Below, one piece after another: positions 1-12,548 of a stretch of DNA of 64,000 nt; the stretch's first letter is position 1, and every line of letters starts with the position of its first letter. The stretch is from positions 737,982-801,981 of the forward strand of contig MNCI01023945.1 of NCBI GenBank assembly GCA_015680685.1, read 5' to 3'. This stretch comes from Gnetum montanum. Taxonomy: Eukaryota > Streptophyta > Gnetopsida > Gnetales > Gnetaceae. Below the pieces are notes generated by a model. The model was not told the origin of the DNA, did not search any database, and saw nothing but the letters and a program-made list of their open reading frames with translations. Position numbers and translations under genes: made by a program.

Positions 1-895
1 GCTTGGAAATGTACAGTTCCCTTCCAATAAGAACTTTAACGAATCGGTGACTGGGCATTTCTCAAACTAAGGAAGGACTCAAGGATTGCAAAGGGTGTGA
101 CTTCAAAGGAACTTGGTGCTTTTGTGTTGGTCATTCACTTGGGTGTTTGGATGTTTTCTTCTGAAGTTTTCTTACCGTTCCGATGTTACACATTCTTTGG
201 AAGCTGAGGCAATAAAAATAAGAAGTCTTTGCATGGTGTGGTCCCCACGCATAAAAACAGAAAACACAAAAAAAAACAAAAAAAAATGAAAAGTGAGGAT
301 TCAAAGCACACCCCTTAGACAAAATAAAATTTGGGCTGCAAGCACTGGTTATGGAACCAAAGTGTTCCCTCTAACTAAGGTCCTTCTCGCTTCCCGTTCT
401 CTCCTTTGTTTCGTTGAAATGGTGGTGGCTCTTTGAAGATGCATCCTTGTTATCCAAGCGGATGGTTTAACCAAATGCATTAATGCGAAGTCACTGGACG
501 TGGTTGGTTTGAGCCAGAGTTGGAATGAGATTCGCCAAGTCACATTAATCATAAAACACACAAGGGACTGTACACCACCTTGTTCTTGGGATTCCATTCC
601 CTCCTCTTCTTTCCATCCTTCTCTCCATTGTTCATCTCATTGCCAGTTGTATCATTAGTGTATATATTTTGGTTGATGCATTGTTTTCTTTTTGGTAAAT
701 TCTAGCGGTTAAGACTTTAATTCTTGTTCCAAAGAACATTCCCAGAGCCTACGGACTCTTTGAATGTGGGATTGTCAGGGCATTAAGGGCATGAGCCTGC
801 TTTGGGGAGGACCCACTGACATTCCTATTTGGAACATTAGTTAACTTCTTTTCCTTAACATTTTGCAATTAATTTTAGTTTTGTTCATTTCCATA
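1..895 (+). mobile_element. Athila-like element H: fragment of the pol-ORF3 spacer
   Basis: Non-coding retrotransposon sequence, cut by the window edge. It matches the reverse complement of the spacer of copy A (about 12.06-11.3 kb) and of copy F (about 36.2-35.5 kb), and the plus-strand piece at 26184-26405. Shared landmarks are the GGGTGTGACTTCAA block near 97, the A-rich run near 270, and TTTGGGGAGGACCCACT near 800. No protein is encoded. The right edge, near the 35-bp tandem repeat at 901, is approximate. Confidence 0.65.
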
Positions 896-900
896 TTGAC

Positions 901-966
901 ATAGGTGTGTGGAGGGGAAAGGAGGGTTGGAAGGAATAGGTGTGTGGAGGGGAAAGGAGGGTTGGA
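901..966. repeat. 35-bp tandem repeat, about two copies
   Basis: The G-rich unit beginning ATAGGTGTGTGGAGGGG starts at 901 and again at 936. The first unit carries AAGGA at its end; the second diverges at GTTGGATGG. Confidence 0.9.
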
Positions 967-970
967 TGGT

Positions 971-1107
971 GTTGGGACCTAAAATAATTGAAATATACGT
1001 ACAAACTAATATCTATAGTCAATTAGAACTTTATAACTTAACATTGCTAGTAGAATCAAGCCCATAACTTGGAGATTCTAAATCAAACATCTACCACTAG
1101 GTTAACA
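971..1107 (-). mobile_element. tRNA-derived SINE-like repeat, copy 1
   Basis: Read on the minus strand, it begins GTTAACCTAGTGGTAG (like a pol III A box). A B-box-like GGGCTTGATTCTA follows about 45 nt later, and the tail contains TTATAAAGTTCTAATTGAC and ends near ATTTTAGGTCCCAAC. The same order of blocks occurs near 40566-40668, 54403-54546 and 54595-54725. That is the main evidence for a dispersed family. Confidence 0.6.
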
Positions 1108-1756
1108 TCTTGTTGTTAGATATATAGCCTCTTATTACCAATATTAGGTACTAACTACATAATCCAAACTTAATAAATAATGTATATCTTGTATAATAAA
1201 CTACACTCATATCTTTTCATAAATAATAATGAAATTCTTCTATGTACTAGTAGAATTGATTATGTGCAAAGGTTTTTTATTACAATCTTCCAAAGCCATG
1301 TCACTATTGTCATCAAGAGGGTCATATGTTTGATTCATGTCCTTTCATGCTACGAAAAAAAGCTATGCAAGTGTGTCAACACCAAGCTACTACAATCACT
1401 ACTAAAGTTTCTTCTACAAAGGTTGTAGATCTTGATAAGGTTTTTTTTTTTAATAAATGTTGCAGATCCTATAATGATTTCTTATATTTATTTTCAACAA
1501 TTAGCCCACCCATTTCTATTACTACTATTCAATAAAATGTACCTTTGAGAAAGGTTTTAGTCAAATTGATTTCAAAAAATTCTTTAATTAAAAAAATCCT
1601 AAAATGCTAAACCCAAAACACTAAACCCTATTTAAATTTTCCTACCTAAACATCAATTTAAAATTTCTTATTATCTGATGATTTTGAAAGTTTCCATCAA
1701 TTCTTCAAAACTTTCCTATTAGCTAATGACAACTTTTCAATGGTCAAAACTATCAA
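1108..1756. other. AT-rich stretch, no gene seen
   Basis: Only short random-looking ORFs occur. There is no recognisable domain, repeat or RNA gene. Confidence 0.5.
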
Positions 1757-2022
1757 AGGAGGTAACTTTCCATGGTGTCAACAATGTCCACAAGTGCCAA
1801 GGGAGGCAACAATTTTTAGCATCAATAGCGTTTGAGAGCACTAGAGGAGGTGATAATTTTTGATACTAGTGCTTAGGATTTTTGATATCATGGGTGCTAG
1901 AGGAGGCGACAATTTCCAACGTCAATGGTATCCATAGGCACCGAAGGAGATGATGGCAATGTTTGCAAGCATCAAAGGAGGCAACGATTTTCAATGCCAA
2001 CGGTGTTCATGAACACCATGGA
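1757..2022. repeat. Degenerate tandem repeat, roughly 50-60 bp period
   Basis: Blocks of the type GGAGGCRACRATTTY, then AACGCCAAYGGTGTYCATRRGCACC, recur at irregular spacing. The copies are strongly diverged, so the period is only approximate. Confidence 0.5.
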
Positions 2023-2619
2023 TGATAAAAAATTATAGTAGATTTTTTTGGTTATAGCAGTGATGATGGTAGCATCAACAATTGTGACAACAGTGAGTAC
2101 GATAATGATGTAGGTGGAGGTGGGACACAACAAGAAATGTAATGGAAAACATGGTAAGGTTTTCAGTGGCTACATAGGCAGAGCATTGGCAGGCACAATA
2201 AAAAAGGGTATAGTTGTAGAGGCATGCAAGATTGAGGAAGTAGTAGGTAGGCACACTAAATTAGCCATAGTAGGTGAGGGGTGTGTAGTGGTAAGGTTTT
2301 TCATAGTGCAAGTAGGCAGGGTGTAAAGTAGTGCAAAAATAGTGTAGCATGGTAGAGATGACATGTGACAATGTAACAAGTTTGGCAATCTAATATGGTG
2401 AATGACACAATGGTGGTAGCCTAGCTAGCCATGATAATGCACGGCTGGGACTTGTGGCCCTACTATGTAATTATTTCAATACTATGGTAAGGTCAACCAT
2501 GACACATCATGAATGTGCCTTGGATGCAACAGAGTGGCATAGTGTAGTGAGGCTAGCAATAGTAGGTGGTCAGGAAGGATTTAAGTAGCATCTAAGGTGG
2601 TTCATGCAATAACAAAGAT

Positions 2620-3010
2620 GCATGGATGGCCATGGCAAATAGGCATGCAAGACACCTAGGTAGTAGGCAATGGTGGCCAAGGTTATGTTTGGCCCAACAT
2701 CACTGCCAAGCCAACTACAATGTTATGGGGCTAGACCTTGCTACCCTACTACATAGTGGCATAGTAGGCCCAACATTGCTACCAAGCCACCCATGACACT
2801 ATGCAGCTAAGCCTTCTAGCTCTACCACATAGTGGTGTGGTAGGCCCAGCATCACTGCCAAGCTAGCTGCAACAATATGTGGTTAAACCTTGTAGCCCTA
2901 CCACACAATGACACAAGAAGCCCAATGTTACTGCTAGGCTAGCCACTATATTTCATGATCAAGCCTTGTGGCCTTACTGTACAATGGCATGGTCATCCCA
3001 GTGGCTAGGT
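2620..3010. repeat. 76-bp imperfect tandem repeat array
   Basis: The block GGCCCAACAT (with variants) recurs near 2691, 2767, 2843, 2919 and 2995, which is a steady 76-bp step. Each unit also carries a CAAGCCANC block and a CTTGTAGCCCTACCACA block. No coding potential was seen. It looks like a diverged minisatellite; its left edge is uncertain because older units may reach back to about 2440. Confidence 0.75.
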
Positions 3011-6000
3011 TGACTACGAGCACTAATCCTAATAATTAGGGTCAAAGCCAATTTTTTTTAATTTATTAGTATAATATATATATATATATTTCAAAGCATC
3101 AGAGGCTATAGGGCCATAGTGATAGTAAGCAATGGCAAGTGAGAGCAATGACACTACAGTAGATGGGCAACATCAAGTAGGCAAGAGAGTGGTGTAAGGA
3201 GGTGTAGGCAGGAGTAGCAGGGCATGCTATTGTGGCTTGCCCACACTAGCCTAGTGGGCTATGATGGTGTGCAACTAGTTGCAATAGCTAACCCTTAGGA
3301 AAAAAGTTCCATTTTTTTTTACTTTTTATTTTAAATTTATATTTAAGTTATTATAAATATCTTATCTTAAATTAACCAAGTACTTAGGCTTTGTGGCTAA
3401 CAAAGCAAATCTTAAAATCTAAGTTTACTAACTAGGAGGTCATGACCTTAATTCTAGATCCCAAAAACTTTTTGAATATTAAGTTTTTTTAACTTTTTAA
3501 TATTATTTTATTACCTTACCCTAGCAATTGGCCTGATGATTTGGTAGATGATGAAGCATGGTTTGGTTGGGGTAAAGGTAGATTTTAGGTTTGATTCCTA
3601 ATCATAATTTTCTTACATTTTTTAATAAATAATTTATTAATTTATTATTTGTTATAATGCACACATAATAAGAAAATTAAAACAACAATATCTTCGAAAC
3701 CATAAGTCCAATTGGGATAAAATTTGTACTATGCATTAGACATGATCTTAGGGTTCAAAAATGAAGTTAAAATTTTAGGAATTAAGAGGATCAAAATAGC
3801 CTATCATTGTTGAACTAACATTCCTAGGTTGATGTATGGATAACTTGATATCTTCTAAGATAAGTTAGTTTTAATTATAAAAAATATATAGACCCTTGGA
3901 TAAGCATGTGAAAAATATATCATAAAATTTTTCAAAAGTTATAGATCTATCCTCTATACCCTAGCTAGGTACTAAGGAGAATATTTTGACAACATCGTTA
4001 GTTTCCCTATGGGTCTCATGGTAATAACCCTTATTGGTTAAGTAGGAATGAGATGATCTTATGGCTAGATTGAATCATTTAAATTGCTAATGCATAGGTC
4101 TTATGTGATATGAATAATGCCAAGTTACAAGGGTTAGGTACTTAGGACACTAAGTTCTAAAGGAGACAAGGTCAACTTGGGCCATGGTTACTAGCCTTAG
4201 AAAGAAACCTAAAAATGACCTTAATTAATAAATATTTCTAACATTACTACAAGATGGGTAAGAGTTACATAAACTAGTGTATCCATATCTTACCAACGTC
4301 TCTTACAATTGATGAATCTATATGAGGTGAAATTAGATCTCTTGATCACTGATATTCTTGAAGGAATCTTGTTGGTTGATGGGTCTATGTCTCCTATAGA
4401 TGCCTAATTCATTGTTCATGAAATGCAAAGGTATCCTTTAGCTTACAAAGTTCATCTCAAATATGTGACACATCTGATGGTGGTCCATGACTCTTCCTCG
4501 ATCTTGGCTCCATGGTTTAACATCAAGTTGTAGTCATCCCATGGTTATGATTGGCCCTTGGGTCATGGTTTGTTTCAATACCAAATGTGACATCCCATTC
4601 TCAAACGTCATGGAAAATGTCAAACATACATTATATTAGACATTAGGCATAAAAAATAATGTAGCAAATTTCAAATATATGTAACATTCGACATTAAGCA
4701 TAAGGAAAATAATAGGGGCAATGCAAAAGGAAAAAGAAAAGAATGCTTTATTGATGTGAAATAGTGTATCCAGATCATGCTTTAAGAGTGTTCTTTGGGG
4801 TTTTCTTCCTTTGACATCTATCCCTTAGAGGTAATCTAGCATTGTCATGATGATTAGGCATATAATCAACTAGAAAGAATGGCCAATCCTCTTCTGATCT
4901 TGCTTCATCCAACACCTGTTACTCACATTTATCGACTCTGCAACTCCATGCTAATACGACCTTTATGCCTAGGTATAAATACCTTAGGACAAACTCCCAA
5001 CGGTCACCTCAAGAGATATGTCCATTATTACAACTCCCATTTTGGGTCTTATTACGATAATGATAACACTTGTTATGAAGAGGCTCTATCTTCATTATGC
5101 AACAACAACATTTGGGAATGGGGACATTACAATAGCAAAAGGATTTGAGGTAGTAATAGAAAGCTTTGGAAAACTACAATCTTTTGTAGAAGAGGAATAT
5201 CTAATAGAAAATCATGACACATATTGTCCATTACAATTGATCTTATGTTAAGAATTCTTGTCATTAGCTATAGTGTACTTGTCAACATAATATTTAATTC
5301 TTAAGTTAATAGTATTCTTATCAAATGATGAAAATTTTACCTTATACATTATCTATCAAAAATAATTAATATTTTTTTGTAGTAAAAGTAAACTTATTCA
5401 TAAAAGCTACTATCTTATCTATTATTTTTAATTATTTAATAATTCTTATCATTCACATTAACTTGGTTTTCTTCATCAATTTCATATTATTTTTCTCTAT
5501 CCTCAACTTTAACATATTTTTTATTTTTCTTAGCATCTTTTTCCTTAAGCAAAAAAGGATAAGCATTAAACATGTCTTTCATGATGACAAAAGTTGCAAG
5601 AATTAAGAGAATTATAATATGTAATTGGATGAATATAAGTATTCACTCCTAATTGTATTACCAATTCCATTTTATGGTTAAGAATATTAATATTAATAAA
5701 AATGTTTACAAAATCAAATGTTATGAAAATAGATTCCATATACTTAATGGTACAAGAAGACTAATAATTTCTTGCTCAACTTTCTAAAACATCAGTTGAA
5801 AATTAAATAGCTCAACAAAACATAGAACCTTAGAATATTCTTTAAATTAGACATTAAAATCTTAAGTCCACTTACAAATGATCGACACTACATATGTATG
5901 TATAAATAATTCTATATCTAGGACACATTACACCATTGAAGTATTGGCTAGCACAATAAGTATAAATGAGTTTAATGTTTAAATTTTACTTCATATCATT

Positions 6001-8340
6001 TAACTATGAAGTGAAAATTTGATAATGAGATAGGTAACTGAAAATTTAAATGAACACATATCGTGATGTAGGATCAACAATGAGGGACTCGTATATATCA
6101 TTAAGGAGAATAAAAGCAAGTTTCTTAGTTTCATAAACATCACTAGAAGAATGTGTCACAAATTTTTTCTCACCAACTTATAAATCTACATTCTAAGAAT
6201 CAATAAATATTATTGCATTAATAAAAGAGGTAAAAATTTCAACATTCGTTAAAGTTGAAAGTAATTTAGAATCCCCCATTGAGGAATTCCAGAGAAATCA
6301 AATCTACTAGAGAAATTTCGAAAAGTGAAAAATCAAACCTACATAATAAAAGACTAGAGAGATTTCAAATCTGTTGGAGAGAAGAGTTCCTCAATAGGTT
6401 GCTAATTGGAGTTATACTTAAAGCATAGTTTTATTTCTCTATTATTATATTGATAGTTTAATTATGAAATAATTAAAGGAAATTTCATTATTAGTTATCT
6501 TCAAATGTATGATTCTAGTTAAAACTTCATTAAAATGATTGAAATACTATTTGATGATGCTAATGTAAAAGTAGCTTCTTATATAACTATTACTAATAAC
6601 TTTTAAATTTAGTACTTAGTAAAGAAAAGTTGTTCTCTTTCTTCTTATTTTTTAATTATTATTGCTAATTTTTTTATTTTATTACACCTACAAAGATTAT
6701 GTTTGGAAAGATATGTAATGGGCAAATAATTCTAATTGAAATATTACATTTCTAAAGCTTAATTAGGATAAAACGTATGATAATGAAATTTATTTTATCA
6801 TTTTTCTTTCAAAATATGATTTTAGTAACAACTTTATTGGAATTGTTGAAATATTATTTGATGATGCTAATGCATAAGTATCTTCTTTTATTAATAATTT
6901 TCAACTTCAACACTTAAATCACAAAAAGTTGTCCTCTTACTCTTTATTCTTATTGACTTTTTTATTCTATGTTGTCCACAATAACTTTTTTTAATAATTC
7001 ACTAGAAAGTATTTTCATTAATTTCTAATAAGGCTTTACCTTTACTAAATTTTCATTTTATAGATAAATCCTTTTCCATGATAAAAATGATAAGGTTATC
7101 ATGCAACACCTTCTTTCTTACATTGATTAATATTGTAAACATTCTAGCTCTAAAATTAATTAATTGAGAAATTTTAGTTTTTTAATAAATAACTTTAAAA
7201 TTATGCCAATTCTAAACCTTGGAGATATATAATTAAATATAACATTCTCAAATTATTATATACTTTCTTTGGTTTTGGAGATATCTCTAAAGAGTTGTGG
7301 GACTTTAAGATTAAATAAAAATAAAAATAAAAATCTTTCCAATGGAAGTAAATTTATGGTTTGTAATCATATTATTCAAACTTAATATGTGTATTTATCT
7401 TCTTGTCAAATCCCTTGTAATTTTTCTTATATTATAATTTAGAATCTAATACAGAATGTTTAATACAATAGTAACCACACTAGAAAAGGTTTATGCTATG
7501 TAACTTAAAATATTTGAACTTCTACTAAAGAGGATGAAGGATTGGGTTTTCTTAATTGCGACAAGCAAGGTATTTCTCTTTGTATTAATTAGGTGGAAAA
7601 ATTCTCATGTGGTAATTTGCCATGATAATTTCTTTTTTCACAAATGCATTTAAGAAAGAAGATATAGAGATAATGACTATTTGTAGGACATTTCAAATTT
7701 TAACTAGATGCCTTTTCTAGAGCTATTTCTATTTTAAACTTAATTTTCATCAAGCATATTTGAAAGGTCTAGTATGTTATTTGTTGATCCCACTATTCAT
7801 TTAATTGAAAGTTTGGATACTATATTGGAAATATAGAGCTCATATGGACATTTTCTTAAATCTTAGCAAATTGATTTTCATCTTGTTTCACCCTGAAACA
7901 TTGAGCATACATAATGATAAGTGCAAATGATACTATTTGATCTAGATTCAATTAGGTATGAAAATTTAATTAACTACTCTAAATAATTCTCAAAGGAGAA
8001 TTTAAATTATTTGAAAATCACCCATACCTTCAAAGGTTTAAGTTTTTTCTATGGTAATTAATTCACCCAATTTTACTAGTTGGAGTTCTCTATTCTATTT
8101 GGGTATTATTAATCTAAGATGTCTATTGTACAGCATGGAAGATTGTTTTACTTGTTAATTCTATGAGCATTCTCTTAATAGACATTATTAAATAGAGTAG
8201 TATGTTATTAAAATGTGTTTAGGTCATCTCTTGAAGATGTTTTATTTGATAATACTATGTAAGTTTTGCAATATTTACAACTTACTTGAAGTTATCTTAG
8301 TTTTCTTACTTTTTATCTTAGTTATCTTAGTTTTTTAAGT
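3011..8340. other. AT-rich intergenic sequence, no gene supported
   Basis: Contains an AT dinucleotide run near 3075-3090 and many short ORFs without recognisable motifs. The longest, at 4879-5148, resembles no family I know. The lost 3' end of retroelement A may lie at the right edge, but I found no LTR boundary there. Confidence 0.5.
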
Positions 8341-10450
8341 TTTCTAGCCTACAATGAAGTGACTTTTCATTAAAATTTTTAATAGGATTCCAAGTGGCTA
8401 CCTCGATTGTGATTTTCTAGTAAAGGGTGTGCACTCCTCCATGAAGAGATTCATGTTCTCTGCTACCAATCTCCTCAATTTTGTGTTTGCTCTAGCTAGT
8501 TGCTCCTGGTGTTGATGGATGAAATCAATTAACTATTGCTTGTGTGCATCAAGATTACATAGGTGATGATTTTCTATAGTCAACTAGACATTCTCCTAGT
8601 GGGTCTAATCCAAGGCCTTCGAAATCATGTGTTGTGTAACCTCTACTAAGAATTGATAGAACACTGCCATCTCCATTGCACCCTCAACCCCTTTGACCTT
8701 GGTTTGAAGCTGTTCCATAGCTTCATCTCTTGTTAGTGTAGGTTAAGAAATGTAGGATCAAAAATCTAGACTCTTAATTTGATAACTTCCATAGCCAAGC
8801 ATTCATTCTACTCCCTAGCTATTCCAAGTTTCCCCTCCAATATGATGTTTTTGCCCCTTTCCTCTAGCAACTCTGACTAGACCATAGTGATGTTATCTGG
8901 AAGGTCAAAGACATCTAGAAGCAATTGCCTCATTCTGACCAATTAGTCCAGTAGTTCTTCATGCTATGCTACATTTATTCTATTTCTTATAGTTCCTACA
9001 AATGTTTGCACATCTTTAAGTGTAGTGATGTCTCGTGTAGATGCCACAAGTGCATTGAGCATTTCAGCAATTTGATCAGTGACCACTTCTGCTATTGTTT
9101 CTTACTCCTATTGCTGCATCACCAAAACTATTGCCTCCTCATCCTCCTCCAAGCACACTAAGAAGGTCACAGCATTTCTAGAGAATTTTGGGAGTGTCTA
9201 TTTTTCTGTGAGAGATATTGTAACCTCTCTAGCACTCAAATTTGACCTCATGGGCAACTACATTCTTTGGGCTGAGAAAATGGATCCACCCTCACCCATC
9301 AAGCTAATTGTTTGGGCCACCTCAGTAAGGTGACTCATGGCTAGTTTATATATGGATGGGTCACCACCACTTATGCCTACTTGTTGCTCTTATTCACTCA
9401 AGAGCCATTCTTTGTATTCACACAACTATTGGATGATTACAGTGATGTATAGCACTGTTGTATGAGTGGTAGGTGGAGGTGGTGGCTACTACTCCTCTTC
9501 ATGGATAGTCATTGTAGGCATCTTATCTTTTAGCATTTTTGCCTAGTTGGCAATCGAAACATACTTGATGTTATCATTAGCGCAACAGATTATACCTCTT
9601 CTTCAACAAAGTTTCATAATGAGCCATGGGAAGGGAAGTGCCTTTCTTCTGCATTCATTTTCTTTAAATCACTTCTTTATGTCTAGATAGATCAATTGCA
9701 GAAGGTTGACCAGGAGTCTCCCACTCAGAGTGGTGCATGCTTGAGTAAAGAAGGTGGTGATTTTGCTTGTCCTCACTATGGGATTGAGATGGAAGATCAC
9801 AATCTTGTAATAAATTCTCTCTACTAGTGTGAGTGTGCCAAACTCCTTACAATCAACACTATAGCACTATTGTACCCATTCTTTCTTAATGCTCAAATCT
9901 ACCTACATTGGGATTTTAGTAAGATATGTCCCTATTTCGGGCAACCCAATCACTACAATAATGGCTTACATTGAGTAGGACACTAAGATGTCCTTGATTT
10001 TCACCATTTCTTGTAGGCTAGCTATTATTCCAGAATAGGAATGATTCTCTTATGTACCATTCCCTAGTGGAAATGATGGTTGGCCACATGGGAGAGGCCT
10101 TCAGCTAGTCCTATACTTCTCTTGGTGGATACTCCAGGAAAGGACAAAAATTTAACTCCTAGAGCACCAATTTTTGGACCTTCCTTGATTTAATCCAATT
10201 TAGGCAAGCCTCTATTAAGATCACCTCAAGATTTTCTGGTTGTGTTGGTGCATCATCCCAATGGGAGTGTTCTATTGTTGCTGCTACTAATTCTAGGATC
10301 TGTCTAATAAATTCCACTTCTACCTCTTCCCTAACAATACTTGTGGCATGGGTTTCTCTTCTTAGGGATATTCCTGATCTCTTCCTATTCTAGGCTATTT
10401 CTCCCTCAGTTGGGACAGTCCTACTTCCTATGTGTGCTTCCCTACATCCA
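8340..10450 (-). pseudogene. Element A: remnant of ORF3 (third ORF downstream of integrase)
   Basis: A decayed coding region that matches ORF3 of copy F at the protein level. Around 9720-9850 the minus strand reads LVERIYYKI followed by HLNP, against MEERIYFKI and HLFP in F. The part nearest 8.4-9.0 kb corresponds to the coiled-coil end of F's ORF3. Stops occur in all frames. Its position after integrase is where Athila-type elements carry an envelope-like or 'putative plant transposon protein' ORF. That family assignment is inference; the function is unknown. Confidence 0.55.
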
Positions 10451-12535
10451 TAGATTAGTAGATATAATGTGTAACTTTAAATTTTTGGATTCCTTTTCTC
10501 ATTAGTTAGTTACACTTTGGCTAAGGTTGGACCATGGCAGATTGATTATATTATTTATTAATTATTCATTATTCATTATAAAAGTCACCAAAGCTTGTTG
10601 GAAAGGTTTAACTCTTGGAATTTGGTGTTTAATGGTTGATTTCTTAGTTAAACCTTTGTGAGAGTTAGGAAAAATCATGAAAAATTTTCTATTACAAATG
10701 GTATACTTGTAGTCCTCATGATGAAGAGCTTACCTCCTATAGCTATAGGGTCAAAGAATGGAGTGATTTGAATAAACAGTTTGTAAGTTATGGGCTCTGG
10801 AAGGTTTGGGGCTCTGAAAATTGGAAAAACTCCTTTGGTGTTTATGAGAAAATGTAAAATTTTTTAAGTGGGGTTATGCCTATTTATAAAATTTTTTACT
10901 TATGTTGATAGGGCCCCATATGTAGGACCTCGTATATGGGTCAACTTCATCAACAGGCCCTTGTATATAGGGCCCATCGGCAAAAATTTTCAAAGTTGAA
11001 TATCTTAAAAAATATAAGGAATTTTTCAATGAAATTGGGGTCCATGGAATCCTAGAAAAGCTAAGAATATAATAAAAGCATTGAAGAGGATATTTGAAAG
11101 CTCAAAAATTGAAAATTTTTGTGGAGAACATATTTAATAAATAAAATTTATAAAGCAACAACACATGGTGTGATGCAGAAAATGGATGTACAAAAGATTC
11201 GGACTACAAGAATGCCTAAGTATAAAGTGCTTAACAAACTTGACCAAGGGATATGCAAGTGGATCCTCCCCATAATAGTACATGCCCTATTTTCCCTTGC
11301 ATAACCTCAACCTAAGAAGTCTGTGGCCCCCATAGGTGATTAATGGTCAATGGAAGTTAAGGACCAAAACCCAAAAGATTCTACCTAAGAACTCAAATAT
11401 GTTAGACCAAGACACAAAATCAAGAACATGGATATTAGCAATGAGGTGAATTATGGATAGCATAGATGGATGATGGAGAAGGTGGAATGGATTGCCAAAC
11501 TAAGGTCATAAGAAGTCCCTTGTGGAGTTCATGTTTAAAATGTCCAAAGAAGATCCATCCTTAGTCTAGACTAAAGCCAACCAATTTCAATGACTTCGCA
11601 TCACCACTCCAAGACCGATCCACCTCCTTGAGATACAAAAGTGCTCCCATAAAATAACCACCATTTCATAAAGAGAAGAAAAAAGAAGTGGGAAGTGAGA
11701 GAGGGCCTTAGTTAGAGGGGACCTTCAAGCATGGGTACATGTCTTTATAGTCCCATAACTAGTGCTTGTAGCCTATTTATTTTTTTTAAGGGATGTGCTT
11801 TGAATTCCCATCATGTTTTTTTTTTTTTTTTTTTTGTGTTTTTTCATTTTTTTTTTCATTTTGGATGGGAACCACACCATGAAAATACTTTGTTTGACTT
11901 CTTATTATTGGAACATGGAATGGTAAGAAGTTAATGAAAAACACTCAAACATCCAAGTAGAAGAGTACACAGAGTATTGAGTCCCCTTGAAGTCACACCC
12001 TGTACAACCTTTGAATCTTTCCCAAATTTGGAAACTACCAAGGTCAAAAACAATTTAAAAGTTAATTTAATGAAAGGCATCTCAAATTTCCAAAATAAGG
12101 AAAATTATAGAGTTTGTGGATGGGTGGATGTCATGGACTTACTACCTATTCCATAAAAGGAAACCATGATTGAGTCATCTGTACAAAAATTCAAAAATAG
12201 AAACTAGACATTAGCAAACCAAACATAAAGCAAAAAGTACCATTAGTAGTAGCCATAGCACCACTATGTCCTATTGGTAATAAAGCACTTTTATTAGCAA
12301 AAATATAAAAATCACATTCAAACAAAAAAAAGTGCAATTGAAATATATAAGAAAATGTAGAATATCTAATAAAGATTCAATTGTACTAACGATGGTGTAA
12401 AACAAAAAATGATGTAAAAATAGAAAAAAATTTGAAAATCAAAAAAGGTGTAAAATAAATAACTTGCAAAATCAAAAATGTGGAAAAATAATAGAAAAAT
12501 TGAGAAGTTATTTGGATGATTAGCATAGATGGCCA
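10451..12535 (-). mobile_element. Element A: non-coding spacer between pol and ORF3
   Basis: Homologous to the spacer in F (about 36.6-34.7 kb), to H at 1-895 and to the C fragment at 25841-26405. It begins right after an internal polypurine tract at 12536-12548. It holds a long A-tract on the minus strand (T-run at 11818-11835 on plus), the CCCTTGCATAAC block near 11297, and a TATA-like box near 10881. No ORF is conserved among copies. Confidence 0.65.
10881..10888 (-). promoter_or_regulatory. TATA-like box in the spacer upstream of ORF3 (element A)
   Basis: The minus strand reads TATAAATAGG, placed between the spacer and ORF3. Just upstream on that strand are GGGCCC-containing repeats (10.90-10.99 kb). 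Copy F has a TATATATA box at the equivalent place. Promoter activity is inferred from position and motif only. Confidence 0.4.
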
Positions 12536-12548
12536 TCTCCCCCATGAC
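12536..12548 (-). promoter_or_regulatory. Internal polypurine tract of element A
   Basis: The minus strand reads GTCATGGGGGAGA followed by TGGCC. The same tract stands at 25831-25840 in copy C and, degenerate, near 36600 in copy F. It lies at the pol/spacer border, not next to an LTR, so it may be an extra plus-strand priming site. Confidence 0.6.

Noticed and set aside
1605-1630. ACCCAAAACACTAAACCCTA as interstitial telomere repeat
   Set aside because: Only one partial TTTAGGG-type unit; not an array.
4571-4610. Possible LTR edge (minus TGTCACA followed by TTTGGTATTGAAAC)
   Set aside because: Resembles an LTR end plus primer site, but no second LTR or coding domain was found nearby.
4879-5251. 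Two overlapping plus-strand ORFs of 77-89 codons
   Set aside because: No family resemblance and no supporting signals.
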